The notes under the pieces are model-generated. The model was not told where the DNA came from and did no database searches. It saw nothing but the letters and a program-made list of their open reading frames with translations. The translations under genes and the position numbers were made by a program. Of a stretch of 64,000 nucleotides of DNA, positions 21,741-34,086 are shown one piece after another; positions within the stretch are counted from its first letter, which is position 1; the number at the start of each line of letters is the position of its first letter. The DNA is from Hibiscus mutabilis (lineage: Eukaryota > Streptophyta > Magnoliopsida > Malvales > Malvaceae), in NCBI GenBank assembly GCA_019671005.1, contig CM033747.1, positions 24,703,188-24,767,187 of the forward strand, read 5' to 3'.

Positions 21741-22820
21741 AAACTCCTTTACATTTCATTTCATTACATTTACATGATCATGCATTTTTATTTTTTCTAT
21801 TTTTCTTGTATGTATGTGTTGTTTCACGCATTGAGGGCAATGCTCATCTTGGGTTTGGGGGTGTGAATTTTCTCATGTTTATGCCATGCCATACATTTCA
21901 TGTTTAAATTCTGTTGCCATGCCATTTAGGTCATTTAGATAGATGCATACCAAACCACTAAAAATAAAAAAATTGCCTCACTTTAATCTTGAAAAATGTT
22001 AACATTTTTTAAGCAAGTTTAATTTGATATAGGTGCCTGTCCAATAAGGAAATTTTAATCTGAAGTTGTCATGCCATGCTAGCAGAGTAGTATGCCAGGT
22101 TACCTTGGCAATTGATATCTAGTTTAGGGAACTGAAACTTTACTTTACACGTAGTATGTATCTAGTTCCTTAGCAAACTTAGACTTTTTGAAACTATGCT
22201 CAGATCTTAAAAAATAAAGAAAAGAGATCAAAGGATGCCAGGGTAAAAGAAACTAATAAGGCATCAATGTTCTGCCAGGGCAATGAAAAAAATGCACTCT
22301 CCTCTACCTAGGGATAATAAGTTACTTGGGGCTTCGTGGTTTGCTCCCTCTTAGTTGTCAAGTCCAAAACCTTAAAGTATAAGTTGAAGAGAAAGCCTAG
22401 TGAGGTCTAGATTAAGGCGGGGACTCGTGGTATGCTCCCTCTTATCTCTCACGCTAAATAGTGTCACGAAGCAAGCTTAAATTAATGCCAACATAAACCT
22501 TTGGCAAGAAAAAAATGATAAAAATAAGAATCTGAGTTTAGGTAGTAAAATTGGCTAAGGGAGTGAAAGGATACTCGATGCATATTGCCTACACATCATG
22601 CACTCTTCATGAACTTAGACTAGAGTTATATTGCTGCACTTGAATTACTACCTTCTTGGCATTATTGCACTGAGATACTGAGGACAAAAATAGAGCCAAA
22701 TTCTGCTTGCCAGCACGTGTTGGCATTCAACCAAAATTTTGTCGAGGTAACATTTTCACAGTTTTGTTTTTATTTTGTTTGTATTACTTGATGACAAGCA
22801 ATGAGTTAAGTTTGGGGGTG
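21741..22820 (+). other. X 3' UTR with two hairpin-polypurine modules and paired boxes
   Basis: No gene. An internal module, GCATTGAGGGCAATGC at 21,828 followed by GGGTTTGGGGGTG, lies about 956 bp before the terminal module TTACTTGATGACAAGCAA (22,784) plus AAGTTTGGGGGTG at the LTR. Between them stand two related boxes, CGTGGT(T/A)TGCTCCCTCTTA, at 22,331 and 22,421. Confidence 0.75.
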
Positions 22821-24015
22821 TGTTACCTCTCCAAAAGTACTATTTTTAATGTCAATCTTACAATGTTTTTTCTTGTTTTTAGGTGCATTTAGTTGCATTA
22901 GGATGTTAAAACCATGCATTTGCATAAGGACTTTAGAATTCTGTCCATGCCAGTATGAAAGGTTGTTTTGTTGGCAATTTTGTAGGTTTGGAATAGGATT
23001 TGGCCCTGAAAAGTAACACAGGAAGGAATGTCAGAGAGAATGTCGGGTGTTGTTGGCACAGATAGACCAGACAATGCCAAGCACTGGTTGGCAGAGAAGT
23101 GAACTTGATGCCATGCCAAGAGGCTGTTGGACCCCGAAAAATAGGATAAGATCAGGCTTCGAAAAGATAGCAATTGGATCAATCTCCGGGAAAATAGCGG
23201 ATAAGATGGTGCCAAGAGTGGTTGGCAGATCCATGCCAAGCTTGGATGCCAAGACAGGTTCAAGAGTATGACATCAGCACTAACCTGATCAGATTTCATT
23301 CAAATTGGGATAAGATGATTATCTCTTATCCCTTCAGCATTTAAAATTCAAATGAGGAGCTTATCCTATCCCTTCCTTGCACGCCTATTTAAACACCAAC
23401 CAAGGAGGATCTTGGGAGGCGATTAATAGATGATCAGAGTAAGGAGTTGGTGTGCAATGATTGACAACCGGCTGTACCTTGGAAGGGTAGTTCGACCAGC
23501 ATGGCCGAGAAGCCTGGATCTTGAAGGGCTACATCAAGAGACCCCTTCTAGCCCATTCTCTCTTTCAAGTTATTTTATCTTTTTTAAGGATGATGTATTT
23601 CGAAAACCTTTAAGGTTTTTTCATTAAATCCCTCACCATTAACTAATTTCATAGTTGGTGGGGGATGATTGCGATGAACGTTGCTTTATGTTTTAGTTTT
23701 TAATAATAAATCTGTCTTCGGCATTATTTTATCTATTTGGCAAACTTTAATGTTTCCTAAATACTATGCCAAGTGAGAGCTAGCATTGTTGGCCTATTGC
23801 TCCTCAATATCTTAACAGACTTGGGGTGGTAACGATCAAGTTGTTGAATACTAAGAAGAGAAGCTTCGAGAGAAGTCGTTCAAGTAGATGAACTTACTTC
23901 GGGAGTGAAATCTACCCCTTAGGAGTATAGATTGGATCTTAATCAAATTGGTTTGTTTAAAAGCATGCACTATAGAGATATAGGGGTTTTTACATGATCA
24001 ATTTAGGGCAATGAC
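22821..24015 (+). repeat. X 3' LTR, first part (interrupted by B)
   Basis: Starts TGTTACCTCTCC, directly after the polypurine tract. It is cut at 24,015, where element B inserted, and continues at 34,087 after B and its TSD. Confidence 0.95.
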
Positions 24016-25564
24016 TGTTGCGCGTAATAAGTGCTACGCAATTGTGCAAGTATACACGTCGCAAGTTATAGTATAAAAGATATCGTCTCCACAGGGATTG
24101 GTGCCACTTCAAGAATCTAGTCTCTTGCACTGTAAAAAGTAAAAACACAAGTAAAGGATTATCGAAGTTTAACTAATTACTAATCTAGAAAGCAATAAAA
24201 TAAAATAAAAGATGAATTCAATTGAGAGAGATAGGCTAGGTTATCGTGAGTTGAGGTGTGATAGCCGATTGGATTGTCTTGGTAAAAGAGTGCATGGGCA
24301 ACTCAGTTGCCGTGGCGACTTGCTGTGCGGGGTTGCCTTGGCAACTAATTGATGGTTGCTTGGGCGACTAGTTGGGCAACTACTTGGGCGATCGGGCAGC
24401 AACTTCAAGGTTCGGCGGAGCGTTCTTCAATGGTTTCTTCTTATCCCTAAGTCGAAACTCTAGCTACTTGTGCATGCCTTGATAATACATCCCTGCGTGA
24501 ATCAAGGGTGAACAACAACCAATCTTGCGCTCCTCTTAGCCGTTGAAATCCTTAACTTATTCCTAAGCCGGATTAATCTTCACCATCATTGGATTGCATA
24601 AAGATCATATTCATTCGTTTCTTGAATCTAACTCTCCCGATATTAGATAAATGGATGAAATCACGAGATCCTCTCCCAATTCACTGCATAAGCAATAATA
24701 GGAACCAAGAATGAATAAACCTTGAAATAGAAAAGTGCAAACTCTTATTACCTAAACAAAAACCAATAGTTTCTCACAACCACAAAACACAATAACCATA
24801 GCCAAGTAAATTTAGTTCATGGCTAGGTTCCAAAGAAACACAAGATAATTAATCCCTAGCATGAACCCAATCGAACAAAGATGAAGGAAGAGGCTTGTCG
24901 AAATCCTCCTTGCCCTTGATGCTTGTCGAAAATTCTCTCCTCTTGCCCTACTTGGACTTGCCAAAATTTCCCTCTTGCTCTCCCTCCTTGAATTGTCGAA
25001 ATCTCTTGCTATTTATAGGGCTAGGCCAAAGTCCTTCTTTGAGGAGGAGTTTGAGTTGGAATTAAATTATCTTTAAAGAATATAATTCTTTATTATAATT
25101 TTATTCCTATTAGAACTTCTCCTATCCACTTGGAATTTAATTCTTCTTTAATCTCTGCATGACAATCAAATTCCTTTGGGCTTGGACCTTGCTCCATGTC
25201 ATCTTGGGCTTGTAAAATCATGAATTTCGACATCCATATTGCTTTTGGTCTTTGTCGACAAATGCCATGGCAACTGGCTCAGCGTCTCCTTCATGCACCG
25301 CCGGCAACTAGCTCGGCATATCCTTCATGCATTGCCACGCAACTAGCTCGGCATTGCTTTGGCAAGTGATCCTGCACATACACACAAAAACACACCAAAG
25401 CAGCATCTATTTCACAAAAATCACCAAGTTATGTAATCAAGCTCAACGATTGAAGGAAACATGGATTAATGCATGAATGGCTAACTATGCAACTAATATG
25501 AGCCTAAGTCTAACAATAATATGAGTAAAAGGGTAAGAAAAATAGTACTTTTGAACACTTATCA
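24016..25564 (-). repeat. B 3' LTR
   Basis: 1549 bp. It matches 32,530-34,081 over long stretches, with differences grouped at C/G words such as CACAGG, CACTG, AGCCG and CCTGG. It has a perfect palindrome TTGCCTTGGCAA at 24,333 and a degraded 36-bp array at 25,262-25,350. Confidence 0.95.
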
Positions 25565-25601
25565 CACCCCCAAACTCGAACTATTGCTTGTCCTCAAGCA
25601 A
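25565..25601 (-). promoter_or_regulatory. B polypurine tract with hairpin
   Basis: On the - strand, TTGCTTGAGGACAAGCAA (25,584-25,601) is followed by GAGTTTGGGGGTG touching the LTR, as in A. Confidence 0.8.
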
Positions 25602-25848
25602 TGCAAACTCATAATTACACACCAAGACTTCAAATTTTCACAAACTTAGCTTTGAACTTGATTTCAATTCTCTCAACCGGGCACAAAGTATGATTGGCTT
25701 TTTATTTTTCAGAAAATTGATGAATTACTCGGAATCAAACTATAATGCTTGTGAGTGTGTGCGGAGTTGTGTGCAAGTTGATTTTTCGATTCTATGCAAA
25801 CAATAGGTTTTCAAATTACTTCATTGGGTTCTTTTTAACATGTTTTAA

Positions 25849-26378
25849 CTAGAGCCAATTTCGGGCACCTCTAGTGTTTTATTTTTAGTTTTCTTAAGTT
25901 AATTTAATCGACTAGAGCCGGTTTGGGCACCTCTAGTTAACCGAAAAAAATTTTTTTAACGCCTCCTAGAGCCAGTTTGGGCACCTCTAGTGATCAATTT
26001 TTTTAGCATATGCTAGAGCCAATTTCGGGCACCTCTAGCATTCATCCAATTTTTATTCTAATCCCCAATTAGTTAATTATCAACCTAAGTTTACTAGAAC
26101 TCCTTAAATCAATCAAACCACAACAAGTTTTCATCAAATTTAGCATCATAGTACAATTCTAAGTTTTTCATGGTTATCCTAGAATAAAAATTCTATCAAT
26201 TAAGTGCATTGGCAAAGTCATCATCGAATATTCATCAAATCTATGCAATTCTTGTTCCAATTAAAGGCATGGCGAGCAATTTATGTATCCTAAATGTAAT
26301 GCTTAAGATTAATGTAACTAAACATGGTAATTACTAATAACAATCCCCCAAACTCGAGTGAGGCATTGTCCTCAATGC
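25849..26378 (-). other. B 3' UTR: hairpin repeats and internal polypurine module
   Basis: CTAGAG...CTCTAG units run from 25,849 to 26,040. The internal module lies at 26,345-26,378 (hairpin GCATTGAGGACAATGC at 26,363-26,378 on the - strand, then a GTTTGGGGG-like run). No gene is seen in this stretch. Confidence 0.75.
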
Positions 26379-26433
26379 ATGCATAAAAATAACGAAAAAT
26401 AAATATAAAAATAAAATGCATACGAGGACTTAC

Positions 26434-26660
26434 TCAGAGTTCGTCATCGTAGATGATTAGTTTCCTTCTAGTTGGCGTCTTGATTTTCTTGCTTGAACGT
26501 GATGGTTGTTTTCTTGTTGCCGGGACGTCTTGAGCTTTGGTTGCCGTGGCATCTTCATGGTTAGTTGCCGTGGCATCAGCTTGTCTGAGGCATGATGTAG
26601 GTTGCCGCGGCATCTTCTTCATTGGTTGCCGTGGCAAGAATCTTGGCAGATAAATTTCCT
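26434..26660 (-). pseudogene. B remnant of the env-position ORF
   Basis: Only the C-terminal end remains: an A-T-A-T linker with GCCACGGCAAC codons and a basic end (SSKKIKTPTRRKLI) like that of A at 7270-7320. The domain part and the acidic stretch are deleted. Upstream text goes directly to the A-rich spacer before integrase. Confidence 0.65.
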
Positions 26661-26829
26661 TAGCATAGTAGTTGTGAGTCTTGTTGTGAAAAAGAAAACA
26701 AAGAAAACCTGAAAACTAAAGATAATGAAGAAAAAATAAAATATCTCCTAAAAATAAAAATGAAAATAAAAAGAAAAAGAAAAAGGAAATCTTGAAGGAG
26801 AGCATGCTCATGTATCTCCTAAGTTGACC

Positions 26830-28115
26830 ACTTCCTTGTTACGTTCCACATGGGCACCATTGTAGTGCTTCAATCTTTGTCCATTAACTTTGAATTCATG
26901 ATTGTCGAGATGGACTTGATTATTACGGCACCATGAGAGAATGGTTTGACGACTTTGAATGGTCCCGACCATCTTGATTTCAGCTTTCCCGGAAAAGTTT
27001 TTAGCCGAGAATTGAATAGGAGAACTAGTTGCCTGGGCGTGAATTGCCGTGGCAATAGTTTCTTGTCGTGCCATCGCTTTGTTTTCTCCTTGTAGATTTG
27101 TGCATTGTTATAGGCGAGTGCACGAAATTCTTCTATCTCATTGAGATCCATCAAGCGCTTTTGTCCGCACTTTCCCAATCCATATTCACGGTCTTGATTG
27201 CCCAAAGACGCCTTGTGCTCGATTTCCACCGGTAGATGACATGTTTTACCATAGACAAGCCGGAAGGGGACATACCTAATGGTGTTTTGAATGCGATCAC
27301 GATATGCCCAAAGTGCGTCATCTAGTCTTAATGACCAATCCTTCCTTGAGGGATTTACAACTTTCTCGAGTATTCCCTTCAACTCCCGGTTGGAAATTTC
27401 TGCTTGCCCGTTGGTTTGTGGGTGATATGCCGTGGCGATCTTGTGTGATATGCCGAAGCGTTGCAACATCTTGGCAATTAGTCTGTTGTCAAAATGCTTG
27501 CCCCCGTCGCTGATAATTGCTCTCGGCATCCCAAACCGTGTAAATATGTTTTTCTGCAGGAATCGTTGCACGGTCTTGGAATCGTCGTTGGGAACTGTAG
27601 CTGCCTCTACCCATTTAGACACATAGTCGACGGCAAGTAAGATGTAGAGGTTGCCGAATGAAGATGGGAAAGGTCCCATAAAATCGATCCCCCATACATC
27701 GAACAGTTCCACCTCGATGATGTTCTGGAGTGGCATCTCATGTCGCCTAGAGATATTGCCCGTCCTCTGGCAACGATCACATTGCTTGTAAAAGTCTTGG
27801 GCATCTTTGTACAATGTTGGCCAATACAAACCGGATTGCAAGATTTTGGCCGCGGTACGAGTTCCTCCAAAATGTCCTCCATAGGGTGAAGAATGGCATT
27901 GCCGGAGTACATTTGTTGCTCTTCTTGAGGACACATCGGCGTATAACCTGATCTGCACATTGTTTAAACAAAAGAGGCTCGTCCCAAAAGTAATGCTTAG
28001 CATCATGGCGGAACCGCTTCTTCCCTTGGTGAGTAATGCCATACGGAAAAATACCACAAACAAGGAAGTTAACTAAATCTGCGTACCGGGTATTTGCCGA
28101 GGCATGTGCTGCCGT
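26830..28115 (-). pseudogene. B integrase (largely open; local compensated shifts)
   Basis: The frame is open through the zinc domain (H-x-H, CDRCQRTGN), core (D in VWGIDFMGPF, D in AIISDGGKHFDN, E in AEISNRELKG) and C-terminal domain with KSRWSGPFKV. Two short stretches (WAYRDRIQNTIRYVPF and ASLGNQDREYGLGK) differ from A and C only by paired small indels that restore the frame. The true C-terminus near 26,870 is reached through another shift. Key residues are closer to the family norm than in A (SDGG instead of SDED). Confidence 0.85.
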
Positions 28116-28215
28116 AGTGTCTGCTCCCAAAATTGCCGAGGCGTGTGCTTCCATGGTTGCCGAGGCGTCATGGGCTGTCGAGGCGTCAAGGGTTGCCGAG
28201 GCGATTAGAATTTGT
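28100..28215 (-). repeat. Short alanine-rich repeat linker of B
   Basis: About four units (ASATL, DASATM, EAHASAIL type) separate RNase H from the YADLVNFLVCGI motif. It is the shortest version in the window. Confidence 0.8.
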
Positions 28216-29900
28216 TCATCCGGGAATGCATCGCATATCTCTAGATCCGCATCCTCTTCCCTATTGCGTTCCAAACGTGATAAGTGATCGGCCACTTGAT
28301 TTTCTGTTCCTTTCTCGCCCTTAATTTCAATATCAAATTCTTGTAAAAGTAATATCCAACGAATCAAACGAGGTTTAGCATCCTTTTTAGCAAATAAGTA
28401 TTTGATTGTCGAATGGTCCGTATGAACAATTACCTTTGTACCAATTAAATAGGATCGGAACTTGTCAAATGCGAAAACTACAGCTAGTAACTCTTTCTCC
28501 GTTGTTGTGTAATTCACTTGAGCATCGTTAAGAGTTTTACTAGCGTAGTATATCACATGGAAGGTCTTACATGTGCGTTGGCCTAGGACTGCTCCTACCG
28601 CGAAATCACTTGCATCACACATGAGCTCAAAAGGTAGCGTCCAATCTGGTGGAACAACAATGGGTGCCGAGGCAAGCTTTTTCTTTAGGGTTTCAAATGC
28701 TTGAGTGCAAGAATCATCAAAATCGAAGACTTTATCCTGTTCAAGCAGATTACACAAAGGTTTAGTGATTTTAGAAAAGTTATGAATGAACCTCTCCTGT
28801 AAAAACTCGCATGTCCGAGAAAACTTGAATTCCTTTAACCGAATTTGGTGGGGTAATCTCTCGATCACGTCCACCTTGGCTTTGTCTACTTCAATTCCCT
28901 TGGATGAGATCTTATGGCGAGCACTATTCCTTCATCTACCATAAAGTGGCATTTCTCCCAATTGAGGACTAGATCTGTTTCTTCGCATCTTGCCAACACC
29001 CTCTCTAAATTGCCGAGACAGCCGTCGAAGTCATTACCAAAAACGAAAAATCATCCATGAAGATCTCAAGGAAGTCTTCGACCATGTCCGAAAAAAGAGC
29101 GCCATCATACATCTTTGGAAGGTTGCCGGGCGTTACATAATCCGAACGGCATCCTTCGGAAGGCATAAGTACCGTAGGGGCATGTGAAGGTTGTCTTTTC
29201 TTGATCTTCTCGGTGCTATGGCAATCTGATTGTAACCTGAATAACCATCAAGAAAACAAGAAAAGGGTTTACCCAAGACGGTCAAGCATTTGATCAATAA
29301 AGGGTAATGGGAAGTGATCTTTCCTAGTGGCTTTGTTTAGCTTTCGATAGTCCATACACAAACCCTCCAACCGGTCACATCTGGTTGGGATAAGTTCATT
29401 ATTTTCATTGCTTACCACTTATTATACCTCCCTTTTTTTTCGGCACACATTGTACGGACTTACCCACGTACTATCGGAGATAGGGTATATAATGCCGGCG
29501 TCAAGCCACTTGATGATTTCTTTCATTACAACCCCTTTCATGGCATGATTCAGTCTCCTCCGGGCCTCAATTGAAGGTTTGTGATCATCTTCCAACAAGA
29601 TCTTGTGCATGCACACCGCCGGGCTAATTCCCTTCAAGTCGGCAATTGTCCACCCTATTGCCTTTTATGTAGCTTCAACATGTTGATCAGCTTCTTTTCT
29701 GCTCAGGCTGTAACTTAGAAGAAATAATTACAGGTAATGTATTATCGGTCCCTAAGTATACATATTTCATTTGCTCGCAATTGTTTCAACTCAAGAATTG
29801 GTGGATTTTCGATAGAGGGTTTTTCGATCTTACCTTCCTTACCCGAGTAGTCCAGTGGTTCAAAGTATGTACCTGGTCGATTGACTAGCCAATTTGCCTC
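28215..29900 (-). pseudogene. B reverse transcriptase and RNase H (frameshifted)
   Basis: RNase H is readable (FELMCDASDFAVG, TTTEKELLAVV, KFRSYLIGTK, HTDHSTIKYLF). The RT half is broken into pieces: MKEIIKWLDAGIIYPISDST is readable near 29,500, while the FMDD region near 29,050 is split by lost bases (AAACGAAAAATC where A has AAACAGAAAAATC). Other losses are CCG to CG near 28,917 and CTGG to CG near 29,774. R at 28,456 is intact where A has a stop. Confidence 0.85.
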
Positions 29901-30735
29901 TTCTGTTGTTCCTCATCGACCGGCTCTTCATACTCCTCATGTTCCTCGTGTTCGGCAATGTAGTTGCTTTGAGGCAACTAAATTCTTCATCGGTTAAACT
30001 CTGCCGTGGCATGAAGTAGTTGGCATTCTTCCGGATCATCTGCATGCCTTAGTGTTTGGAACACATTTAGTTTTACCTGCTGGTCATTCACCCTCATTGT
30101 GAGTTCTCCTTTTCAACATCAATCAAAGTTCTCCCGTCGCTAGGAATGGTCTTCCGAGAATGATAGGCGCATGCTCATCTGCTTCACAATCTAAAACAAT
30201 AAAGTCAGCGGGAAAAATAAATTTATCAACTTTTACCAAGATGTCCTCGATTTTCCCTCCGGATGCACATAGGATCTGTCGGCTAGTCAGTAGCATAATC
30301 AATTGTAGGTCTTGCCTTCCCGATTCCTAGTTTCGAAAACCGATTTAGGCATCAAGTTTATGCTAGCCCCTAGGTCGCATAGTGCTTTCCCGACATAGTG
30401 ATTTCCAATAGAACAGGGTATTGTGAAACTTTCGGGATCCTTCAACTTGGGCGGCATACGATTGTGCAACATTGCCATGCATCCCTCATTGCGGCAATTG
30501 TTTCAAACTCTCCTAGCCTTGTTCTCTTGGACACAATGTCTTTAAGAAACTTGGCATAGTTTGGCATTTGTTCAATTGCTTCCACCAATGGCAAGTTGAT
30601 GTGGACTTGCTTTAGGATATCAAGAAACTTCTTGAATTGGTATTCTTGCTTTTGTCGCCTCAACCTTTGTGGGAATGGTGGTGGAAGTCGGATATCTTCG
30701 ATCTTTTCATTGGTTTGAAACCTGATTGACGGCAT
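29901..30735 (-). pseudogene. B protease domain (frameshifted)
   Basis: LCDLGASINLMP is recognisable near 30,350-30,390. The N-terminal boundary FPQRLRRQKQEYQFKKFLDI is intact near 30,640-30,690. Small indels near 30,300 (CTAGTCAG against CTAGCTG in A) and elsewhere split the frame. Confidence 0.82.
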
Positions 30736-32408
30736 TACAGGGACATCCGAGTTGCCGATGTGTTACCAACCCAGGGTTGCCGCGCCTCGCTTATCGCAGG
30801 TTGCCGAGGCGTCATGGGCTGCCGAGGCATGCTTATTGCCGGTTGCCGCAGCAATTCTTGGTTCAGCATCTGAGACTTTGCCGCTAGGTTCGTCTTGCTC
30901 TTTTTGTGGAGTTTTGTTTGACGAGCGGGTTTGAACCTCTCTAAGTTGTTGGCCACTTCGGTGGTGATTGCCTTACATTGCTCATGGCGGTTCCTCTTGC
31001 GACTTGATGTCGCTAGGTAAACCTCCTTGTGGTCTAGTGTTGATTTTGAGCAAATTGTCCGACTTGATTTTCCAATGATTTGATTGCCGCCTCTTGGTTT
31101 TGCAATCTCATCTCGGTCCTGTTAATAAAAGCATCAGTTCTTTTTATGAAATTACTATTCTCAGCCATATAAGATTCAGTTTTCATCATAAAAGCATTTA
31201 GAGAATTTTCCAAAGAACTAGATGTTGTCGGTTGTTGCTGCGGCATCTGTTGTCGTGGCATATTTTGCTGGAATCCCGATGCTTGTGCATTCTGATTGTT
31301 CTGGTTTAGAGCATTGTTGGGATTACTCCATGAAATATTTGGGTGCTTCTTCCAAGCTGGATTGTATGTATTTGACATCATGTTGTTGCCCGATTGTAAT
31401 TCCCCACATAGAAGCTAGATTCGGATTCTGCATACATTCGGAAGAATTATGGTTATCGCCACATAACTCACAAAAAGAATCCATTACCTTGACTTCATGT
31501 GTGTTGTTTGGTTTTTGCATGTTCGGACCATCTTGGTTAAAGCGGCCAATTGTGCGAAATTGAATCGATGATCCTAGTTCATGTATTGTGGCTTGGCGTC
31601 TAACTCCTCCTCTTCTAGTAGATGGGAATTGATAATCATTCTTGGCCAGCCTGTTTAAAATTTGCATTGCTTCTTCCGGTGACTTATCTAGGAGTATGCC
31701 GTTTGCCGAGGCGTCTAGCATCATCCTTGTTGGTGTATTCACGGCATTGTAAAACATTGTCACTTGAGTCCACACCGGGAATCCGTGTAGAGGGCATTTA
31801 TGTAGAAGTTCTCTATATCGCTCCCAAGCCTCGTACATGGATTCATCATCTGCCTGCCGAAAAGAAGTAATGTCGTTCTGAAGCTTATCGATTAAATTTG
31901 TAGGATTAAATCTAGCAAGGAAATCACGACAAAGATCAGTCCAAGATGCTATGAATCCGGCAGAATGCTATTTAGCCATGCTTTCGCCTATCCCCTCGGT
32001 GAATAGGGGAATAATCTTAATCGTAAGACATCGGGGTGACTCGTGTATCTTGAACGAGTTGCAAATCTCGAGGAAAGATTTCAGATGTTGTCGTGCATCT
32101 TCGATTCTTTGAGCCGCCAAATTGACCTATTGTGTTGATCATATTAAACATTACCGTTTCAACTCAAAGTGGTCGGCTTCAATTTCGGTGCGACAACTCC
32201 TGGGTTAAGTCCATCAAGATCTTCTTCAAGATAGTCTCGAATAGTTCTGTTTCGTGCAAGAATCACTCCTCCTCCCGCCGAACATCTTGATTAATATTGC
32301 CGTCTTGATTTGCCATTGCTTCTCTTATCCTTCGTCTAAGTCTTTGTAAGGTTCGTTCGATTTCGGATCAAAGGGATATTCTGGTGAAGTCGGTCTCATA
32401 CCTGTCAT
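30736..32408 (-). pseudogene. B gag and gag-protease linker (frameshifted)
   Basis: The start ATG is at 32,408 in the same context as in A. The first shift comes at about 32,364, where A has TTCTGGATC and B has TTCGGATC. The capsid part is broken near 31,900-32,170. It is then readable from MYEAWERYRELLHKCPLHGF (31,838) through knuckle CELCGDNHNSSEC (near 31,460) and the N/Q tail to 31,034. The linker at 30,735-30,956 carries HASA-type units. Confidence 0.85.
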
Positions 32409-32505
32409 ATACCAATGCAAAACCAAAGTTTGTTAGCCCTTTGAATTTTAAACAAGAAAAATAAAAAGAAAGTGCAAGAAAGTAAAAACAAAGTCGCTAT
32501 TGCCA

Positions 32506-32523
32506 ATCCCGACAACGGCGCCA
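32506..32523 (-). other. B primer binding site (tRNA-Asp)
   Basis: The + strand reads ATCCCGACAACGGCGCCA, the tRNA-Asp 3' end with one difference from A (GGC to GAC) and one missing C. Confidence 0.88.
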
Positions 32524-32529
32524 AAAACT

Positions 32530-34081
32530 TGTTGCGCGTAATAAGTGCTACGCAATTGTGCAAGTATACACGCCGCAAGTTATAGTATAAAAGATATCGT
32601 CTCCACGAGGATTGGTGCCACTTCAAGAATCTAGTCTCTTGCACTCGTAAAAAGTAAAAACACAAGTAAAGGATTATCGAAGTTTAACTAATTACTAATC
32701 TAGAAAGCAATAAAATAAAATAAAAGATGAATTCAATTGAGAGAGATAGGCTAGGTTATCGTGAGTTGAGGTGTGATAGCGATTGGATTGTCTTGGTAAA
32801 AGAGTGCATGGGCAACTCGATTTGCCGTGGCGACTTACTAACGGGGTTGCCTTGGCAACTAATTGATGGTTGCTTGGGCGACTAGTTGGGCAACTACTTG
32901 GGCGACTGGGCAGCAACTTCAAGGTTCGGCGGAGCGTTCTTCAATGGTTTCTTCTTATCCCTAAGTCGAAACTCTAGCTACTTGTGCATGCCTTGATAAT
33001 ACATCCTGCGTGAATCAAGGGTGAACAACAACCAATCTTGCGCTCCTCTTAGCCGTTGAAATCCTTAACTTATTCCTAAGCCGGATTAATCTTCACCATC
33101 ATTGGATTGCATAAAGATCATATTCATTCGTTTCTTGAATCTAACTCTCCCGATATTAGATAAATGGATGAAATCACGAGATCCTCTCCCAATTCACTCG
33201 CAAGCAATAATAGGAACCAAGAATGAATAAACCTTGAAATAGAAAAGTGCAAACTCTTATTACCTAAACAAAAACCAATAGTTTCTCACAACCACAAAAC
33301 ACAATAACCATAGCCAAGTAAATTTAGTTCATGGCTAGGTTCCAAAGAAACACAAGATAATTAATCCCCTAGCATGAACCCAATCGAACAAAGATGAAGG
33401 AAGAGGCTTGTCGAAATCCTCCTTGCCCTTGATGCTTGTCGAAAATTCTCTCCTCTTGCCCTACTTGGACTTGCCGAAATTTCCCTCTTGCTCTCCCTCT
33501 TGAATTGTCGAAATCTCTTGCTATTTATAGGGCTAGGCCAAAGTCCTTCTTTGAGGAGGAGTTTGAGTTGGAATTAAATTATCTTTAAAGAATATAATTC
33601 TTTATTATAATTTTATTCCTATTAGAACTTCTCCTATCCACTTGGAATTTAATTCTTCTTTAATCTCTGCATGACAATCAAATTCCTTTGGGCTTGGACC
33701 TTGCTCCATGTCATCTTGGGCTTGTAAAATCATGAATTTCGACATCCATATTGCTTTTGGTCTTTGTCGACAAATGCCATGGCAACTGGCTCGGCGTCTC
33801 CTTCATGCACTGCCCTGGCAACTAGCTCGGCATATCCTTCATGCATTGCCCTGGCAACTAGCTCGGCATTGCTTTGGCAAGTGATCCTGCACATACACAC
33901 AAAAACACACCAAAGCAGCATCTATTTCCACAAAAATCACCAAGTTATGTAATCAAGCTCAACGATTGAAGGAAACATGGATTAATGCATGAATGGCTAA
34001 CTATGCAACTAATATGAGCCTAAGTCTAACAATAATATGAGTAAAAAGGGTAAGAAAAATAGTACTTTTGAACACTTATCA
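32530..34081 (-). repeat. B 5' LTR
   Basis: 1552 bp, partner of 24,016-25,564. The TATA-like box TATAAATAG on the - strand lies at 33,522-33,530. The 36-bp array at 33,772-33,870 has intact TTGCCCTGGCAA where the partner reads CCGCCGGCAA and CCACGCAA. Confidence 0.95.
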
Positions 34082-34086
34082 ATGAC

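Larger units (their letters stand above)
24016..34081 (-). mobile_element. Element B: A-family gypsy retrotransposon in the X 3' LTR, - strand
   Basis: B is 10,066 bp with a perfect TSD ATGAC (24,011-24,015 and 34,082-34,086). Its LTRs are 24,016-25,564 and 32,530-34,081. The order matches A, but the env-position ORF is reduced to its tail. B keeps CpG where A has TG or CA at many sites, so it looks younger. Even so its gag-pol is cut by many one- or two-base changes, mostly at CTG, CAG and CCG words. That pattern suggests sequence error rather than decay for part of them. Confidence 0.95.
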
